64,000 bases of DNA from Callorhinus ursinus (lineage: Eukaryota; Chordata; Mammalia; Carnivora; Otariidae). Of the stretch, positions 59,904-64,000 are shown one piece after another. The translations under genes were made by a program, and so were the position numbers. The stretch lies in NCBI RefSeq assembly GCF_003265705.1, contig NW_020312785.1, positions 17,803,961-17,867,960 on the forward strand. Reading direction: 5' to 3'. The first letter of the stretch is position 1; every line of letters begins with the position of its first letter. The notes beneath the pieces are model-generated. The model made no database searches, was not told where the DNA came from, and worked only from the letters and a program-made list of their open reading frames with translations.

Positions 59904-60303
59904 NNNNNNNNNNNNNNNNNNNNNNNNNNNNNNNNNNNNNNNNNNNNNNNNNNNNNNNNNNNNNNNNNNNNNNNNNNNNNNNNNNNNNNNNNNNNNNNNN
60001 NNNNNNNNNNNNNNNNNNNNNNNNNNNNNNNNNNNNNNNNNNNNNNNNNNNNNNNNNNNNNNNNNNNNNNNNNNNNNNNNNNNNNNNNNNNNNNNNNNNN
60101 NNNNNNNNNNNNNNNNNNNNNNNNNNNNNNNNNNNNNNNNNNNNNNNNNNNNNNNNNNNNNNNNNNNNNNNNNNNNNNNNNNNNNNNNNNNNNNNNNNNN
60201 NNNNNNNNNNNNNNNNNNNNNNNNNNNNNNNNNNNNNNNNNNNNNNNNNNNNNNNNNNNNNNNNNNNNNNNNNNNNNNNNNNNNNNNNNNNNNNNNNNNN
60301 NNN
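59904..60303. other. Assembly gap of 400 N
   Basis: Exactly 400 N, so possibly an estimated or placeholder length. The right edge begins with 19 consecutive G (60304-60322), a likely sequencing or assembly stop. Near-identical sequence flanks both sides. ORFs spanning the gap are meaningless. Confidence 0.99.
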
Positions 60304-60470
60304 GGGGGGGGGGGGGGGGGGGATGGGTTAGCCTGGTGATGGGTATTAAGGAGGGTACTCCATGAAAACAATAAATTGTGGATCACTACATCAAAAACTA
60401 ATGATGTATTGTATGGTGACTAACATAACATAATAAAATAAAATAACATTTTTTAAAAAATAAAAAAAAA
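60304..60470 (+). mobile_element. L1 3' end, second copy
   Basis: 19 G, then ATGGGTTAGCCTGGTGATGG and GTATTAAGGAGGGTACTCCA, to the A-rich end. It keeps 16 bp (TTAGCCTGGTGATGGG) missing from the copy at 58829, where loss between two GATGGG words is likely. Confidence 0.9.
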
Positions 60471-60476
60471 CAAATA

Positions 60477-60671
60477 GAGGCACCTGGGTGGCTCAGGCAG
60501 TTAAACGTCTGACTCTTGATTTTGGCTCAGGTCAAGTGGATACTTGATCTCAGGTTGTGAGATCAAGCCCAGTATCAGGCTCCGAGTTGGGCATGGAACC
60601 TGCTTAAGATTCTCTCTCTTCCTCTCCCTCTCCCTCTCTATAAAACAAAACAAAACAAAACAAACAAAAAA
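60477..60671 (+). mobile_element. SINEC element, duplicate of 58966-59160
   Basis: Same insertion with the same (AAAAC)n tail. Its head reads GGCACCTGGGTGG instead of GGCATCTGGGTGG. Confidence 0.93.
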
Positions 60672-61001
60672 ACCCCACACATAAATAACCTAATAAAACA
60701 CCATATACTTCTAAATCTGTTTCTAAATATACATTAAGTTTTAGGGGCAGGAGTGATGAAAAAGAAAAGTCAAATGAAAATTATTCCCAGTCATCTTGAT
60801 TTCACAGATTTCACATAGTTAATCTTTGTTGAAATTCTAGAATTACAACACTATGTAAATATGTGATGAAGGCCAGACTCAGACGTCAGTCTTTTGAGTC
60901 TTGTTATTCACTTTTGATTTGATTGCTATACCATGCTTATAATAATAGTCTCCTTTGATTGTTTCAAAACTGCTATATTTCTTAAAATCACAATTCATTT
61001 T

Positions 61002-61203
61002 TTTAAATGCAAACTGCTTTTCTTTGTTTCCCTTTTCTTTCTTTCTTTCTTTCTTGCTTTCTTGCTTTCTCTTTCTTTCTTTCTTGCAGGGAGGGCCAGA
61101 AAGACAAGGAAAGAATCTTAAGCAGGTTTCACAACCCTGAGATCATGACCTGAGCCAAAATCAAGAGTCAGACGCTTAACTGACTGAGCCACTGACGCAC
61201 CCC
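61002..61203 (-). mobile_element. Reversed SINEC with (CTTT)n, duplicate of 59491-59692
   Basis: The same element, CTTT run and 17-bp flanking repeats as in copy A. No difference was noticed. Confidence 0.92.
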
Positions 61204-61344
61204 AAATCACAATTCATTTTGATACTAAGTGAATATAAATAGTATAGGAATTTGAATTGTGCTAGAAGCCCAGGCAATTTCAGTTTTCCCCAAATCACCA
61301 CCACCACCACCACCACCCGCAAGTCACTTTTGTTTTTTTGTGTT

Positions 61345-61533
61345 TTTTTTAAAGATTTTATTTATTTATTTGTCAGAGAGAGAGAGAGAGGGAACACAAG
61401 CAGGGGGAGTGGGAAAGGGAGAAATAGACTCCCCCCTGAGCAGGGAGACCAACATGGGGCTCCATCCCAGGACCCCGGGATCATGACCTGAACCGAAGGC
61501 AGACGCTTAACCGACTGAGCCACCCAGGTATAC
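61345..61533 (-). mobile_element. SINEC element, full length
   Basis: Reversed SINE from the T-run to GAGCCACCCAGGTATACC. Flanks CAAGTCACTTTTGT and CAAGTCAGTTTTTA are imperfect target repeats. It is the complete form of the copy cut at 59903. Confidence 0.92.
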
Positions 61534-63240
61534 CCAAGTCAGTTTTTAACATACTTTCTACACAACCATTATTATGTGATGATTTGGTCTTAAGGCTGAG
61601 GGGAAAACCTATTCAACCCTTTATGGAGGGTTTTGGCTGAAAACCATGTAAATTCCTAAAGGGAAACAAATTTAGAGTTCCAGTTGAGACTGTACCAAGT
61701 ACATCATATTCCCAGAATTATGAAACTCAACTCTGCTCTGGCATCAAGAAGAGAGGCGTGACGAAATGGGTTAGTACTGGTAGTGGGCTGGGAGCGGGGA
61801 GGTGGCAGGCATGTGCAGGACTGGGTATGAGTGGCCACAGGATTTTGTCAGCTGGAATAAGGAAGTCCCTGACAACAGGGAAAGAAGGGAACTCCATGGC
61901 AGCCACAAACCAGAAAGTGCACATAAAGGATGTTTATAGAATGCATTTTCACAAGCAAGAGAATATATGTTTTATTTGACCTTAAGTACTTTTTATGAAA
62001 TACTTGGGAACTTCTCTAAGAAGAAAACTATAATCACCTGTTATTGCTGGAAACTGCCTCATAGCCTGGCATCATGGGAATTTGCCTGGCTTTTTGTGGC
62101 TGCCGCCCAAAACTGGTAAACACTCAGTCAAGTGTAAGCTAAAATCAAATTACTTTCCTTCGTTGTTTATGTATTTCTGCTGAATGAGGACATGTTAGCA
62201 ATGATTTTATATTCATTAGGAGGATGGAATGTCACAGCAAGTCAATCATAGTCATAACGCAAATACCAAGACATTCCTGTATGTTTTCCCACAATCTACT
62301 ATGTTCAGTTGGAATAAAATACAGAATCTTCAGCGACATAACCCTATAAATAGATCTAAATGCACTTTTTCTCTCAATGTGAATACACAGAGGACAGAAA
62401 TTTGTGAGTAGTGTTCAATAGCTTCCAAAGATCAGCATCTTTCTAGCTACAAAAGCAAATTTTTCAGAATTAATTTAAAGCTGTTTTTTTATAACTAAAA
62501 ACTGAAAACTATTCTTCTAGAAATAACCAAGGGAAAATATATATGTTTTCAAAGCGAAAAGAATAATGATCAAACATATCACATTTACCAAAATGGAGGG
62601 TGGGGGAATATGTTACATGTAGACATGTTAAAAGCTTGAACACAAGAATGTTTAGAAGAGAAGAAATAGATCAGCGATTATGAATCTTTTTAGAATTGCT
62701 ACCTACAATCCACAATTATACTTTTTGTTTCATGATATATTTCATCCCCTAGAAGCATGCAACCCCCTCCACAGTTGTTATAGTTAACTGTATTTGGATA
62801 TTAGTTATTAAAGAATATAACTATGTATGCAGGCATGTAACAAAACCAAGGTTGTATCAGGTATAGCCAGTGAATTTTTGTGAGTAATCCCAGGTGCTTA
62901 ACTCCTTCCATTAAAATTATAACATGTTCAACTATACTACCCAGTTCCTCCTACTGTGGGCTCTCACTTAGTATGAGAAAAGAGGGTAGAGAAAATTAAA
63001 TTCTGAGCATACTATCAAGGAGAAATTTTCCCATAGGTTTAGAGTGCAATGCAAAACAGTTGTCAATAATATTTATAGAGTAAAGGAAAACTTACACTAA
63101 GAAGAAAGAACAGGTATTAGACCCTGCTACCATTTATTTGCCATAATTTTGCAAATCTGGTAAATCTTCTACTCCTCTATAATGTGGCCCATGAGGGGTT
63201 TGGAATGTATACTTCTTTGAAATAGTTCAGAAACTTACTT
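61534..63240. other. Intergenic stretch, nothing recognised
   Basis: Unique-looking AT-rich sequence. The overlapping ORFs at 61727-61979 on both strands are short and featureless. No SINEC in 1.7 kb. Confidence 0.5.
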
Positions 63241-63243
63241 ATT

Positions 63244-63442
63244 GGGGCGCCTGGGTGGCTCAGTCGTTAAGCGTCTGCCTTCAACTCAGGTCATGATCCC
63301 AGGGTCCTGAGATCGAGCCCCGCATCGGGCTTCCTGCTCCACGGGAAGCCTGTTTCTCCTACTCGCACTCCCCCTGCTTGTGTTCCCTCTCTCGCTGTGT
63401 CTCTCTCTGTCAAATAAATAAAATCTTAAAAAAAAAAAGAAA
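63244..63442 (+). mobile_element. SINEC element, full length, young-looking
   Basis: GGGGCGCCTGGGTGGCTCAG head and a CTTGTGTTCCCTCTCTCGCT body with an A-tail. Short flanking repeats around AGAAACTTA on both sides. Confidence 0.94.
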
Positions 63443-63747
63443 GAAACTTATTTACAAAATATTTAACAAGCCCACAAACAATCACAAAAGAGGATGTTTT
63501 ATTAAAGAAGTTGAGGGTGCTTTGGGGATGCAGAGTAGAGAAACCCAACCAAAACTAGTAGAAGAGGAGGGTCAGGGAGATTCTCCTGCAGGCTGAATGG
63601 GGGCTTGGATCCTGAAGGATGAGAGAAAAGGGATTTGGAGAGTGAATGAAGGTCTGGGGAAGAAAGGGAAAGAGCAGGGCAACTTCTAGGAACGGAAAGA
63701 AATGGCTGAAGCATCAACGGTGGGAAGAGATATGAGAAAGACAAGGG

Positions 63748-63900
63748 GTGATGAGGGGAACCTGGGTAACTCAGTCAGTTAAGCATCTGACTCTTGATTT
63801 CAGCTCAAGTCTTGATCTCAAGGGTGTGAGTTCAAGCTGTGTGTTGGGCTGCAAGCTGGGCGTGGAGCCTACTAAATAAATAAATAAACAAAAATTAAAA
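63748..63900 (+). mobile_element. SINEC element, older short copy
   Basis: GAACCTGGGTAACTCAGTCA head, TTGATTTCAGCTCAAGTCTT, no CT-rich region, AAATAAATAAATAAAC tail. Perfect 13-bp direct repeats AGAAAGACAAGGG at 63735-63747 and 63901-63913. Confidence 0.93.
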
Positions 63901-64000
63901 AGAAAGACAAGGGAGGGAGAACAGGAGAGAAATAGGGAATAAGAACAACAAGGTGGAAATATCAAACTTTGGGCTGGGAAAATATGGGTAGACCAAATCT

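Larger units (their letters stand above)
60341..61414 (+). repeat. 1.07-kb direct duplicate, copy B (right of gap)
   Basis: Same element order as 58829-59903, continuing into the complete reversed SINEC. The differences seen are G/A near 60356, T/C near 60482, G/A near 60755, G/T near 61331 and one A fewer in an A-run. Confidence 0.95.

Noticed and set aside
59741..60386. Long ORFs of 174-205 codons across 59.7-60.4 kb
   Set aside because: They run through the 400-N gap and are not real.
41010..63442. Regularly similar repeats considered as a repeat array
   Set aside because: They are dispersed SINEs with different flanks, orientations and target repeats, not a clustered array; this is a vertebrate genome.

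Overview
This window is nuclear DNA of a carnivoran mammal. Around 30 tRNA-derived SINEs of the Carnivora-specific SINEC (Can-SINE) type are spread over it on both strands. They carry the usual GGGTGGCTCAG head, a CT-rich 3' part and an AATAAA-rich A-tail. The young SINEC variant typical of dogs and the felid variant are both absent. The forms seen (CTCTGACCCTC and CTTGTGTTCCCTCTCTCGCTGTG type) fit an arctoid caniform such as a bear, seal or mustelid; this is inference from remembered repeat types.

One protein-coding gene is recognisable, on the + strand: the 3' part of EURL (human C21orf91). Three coding exons at 21756-22292, 23943-24005 and 25157-25323 have canonical splice sites and join in frame to give residues 43-297 of a 297-residue protein. 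The first coding exon (about 42 residues) and the promoter were not found and probably lie upstream of base 1, so positions 1-21755 are read as a large 5' intron. After the stop codon comes about 4.6 kb of AT-rich, SINE-free sequence ending at overlapping poly(A) signals at 29877-29887, taken as a long 3' UTR.

From about 29.9 kb to the end I see no gene. By human synteny (from memory) this should be the intergenic desert between C21orf91 and BTG3. It holds an older layer of MIR, L2, MER5/hAT-like, LTR-like and L1 relics with younger SINEs inserted into them. It is SINE-free from 31.4 to 41.0 kb and SINE-dense from 41 to 64 kb. A 5'-truncated L1 end lies at 58.2-58.96 kb, followed by a 400-base assembly gap (59904-60303). 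About 1.07 kb on either side of that gap is a near-identical direct duplicate, most likely an unresolved haplotype or assembly duplication.

The most notable structures are a 250-bp direct duplication flanking EURL exon 3, whose second copy ends 15 bases into a SINE that is complete in the first copy; a 39-bp insertion made of SINE pieces in permuted order inside an 18-bp direct repeat; two SINEs at one target site; an inverted pair of one old repeat near 8.7 and 9.6 kb; and repeat-poor stretches in the large intron. I found no operon, CRISPR array, prokaryotic defence system or evidence of an undescribed biological system. All comparisons were made by eye.
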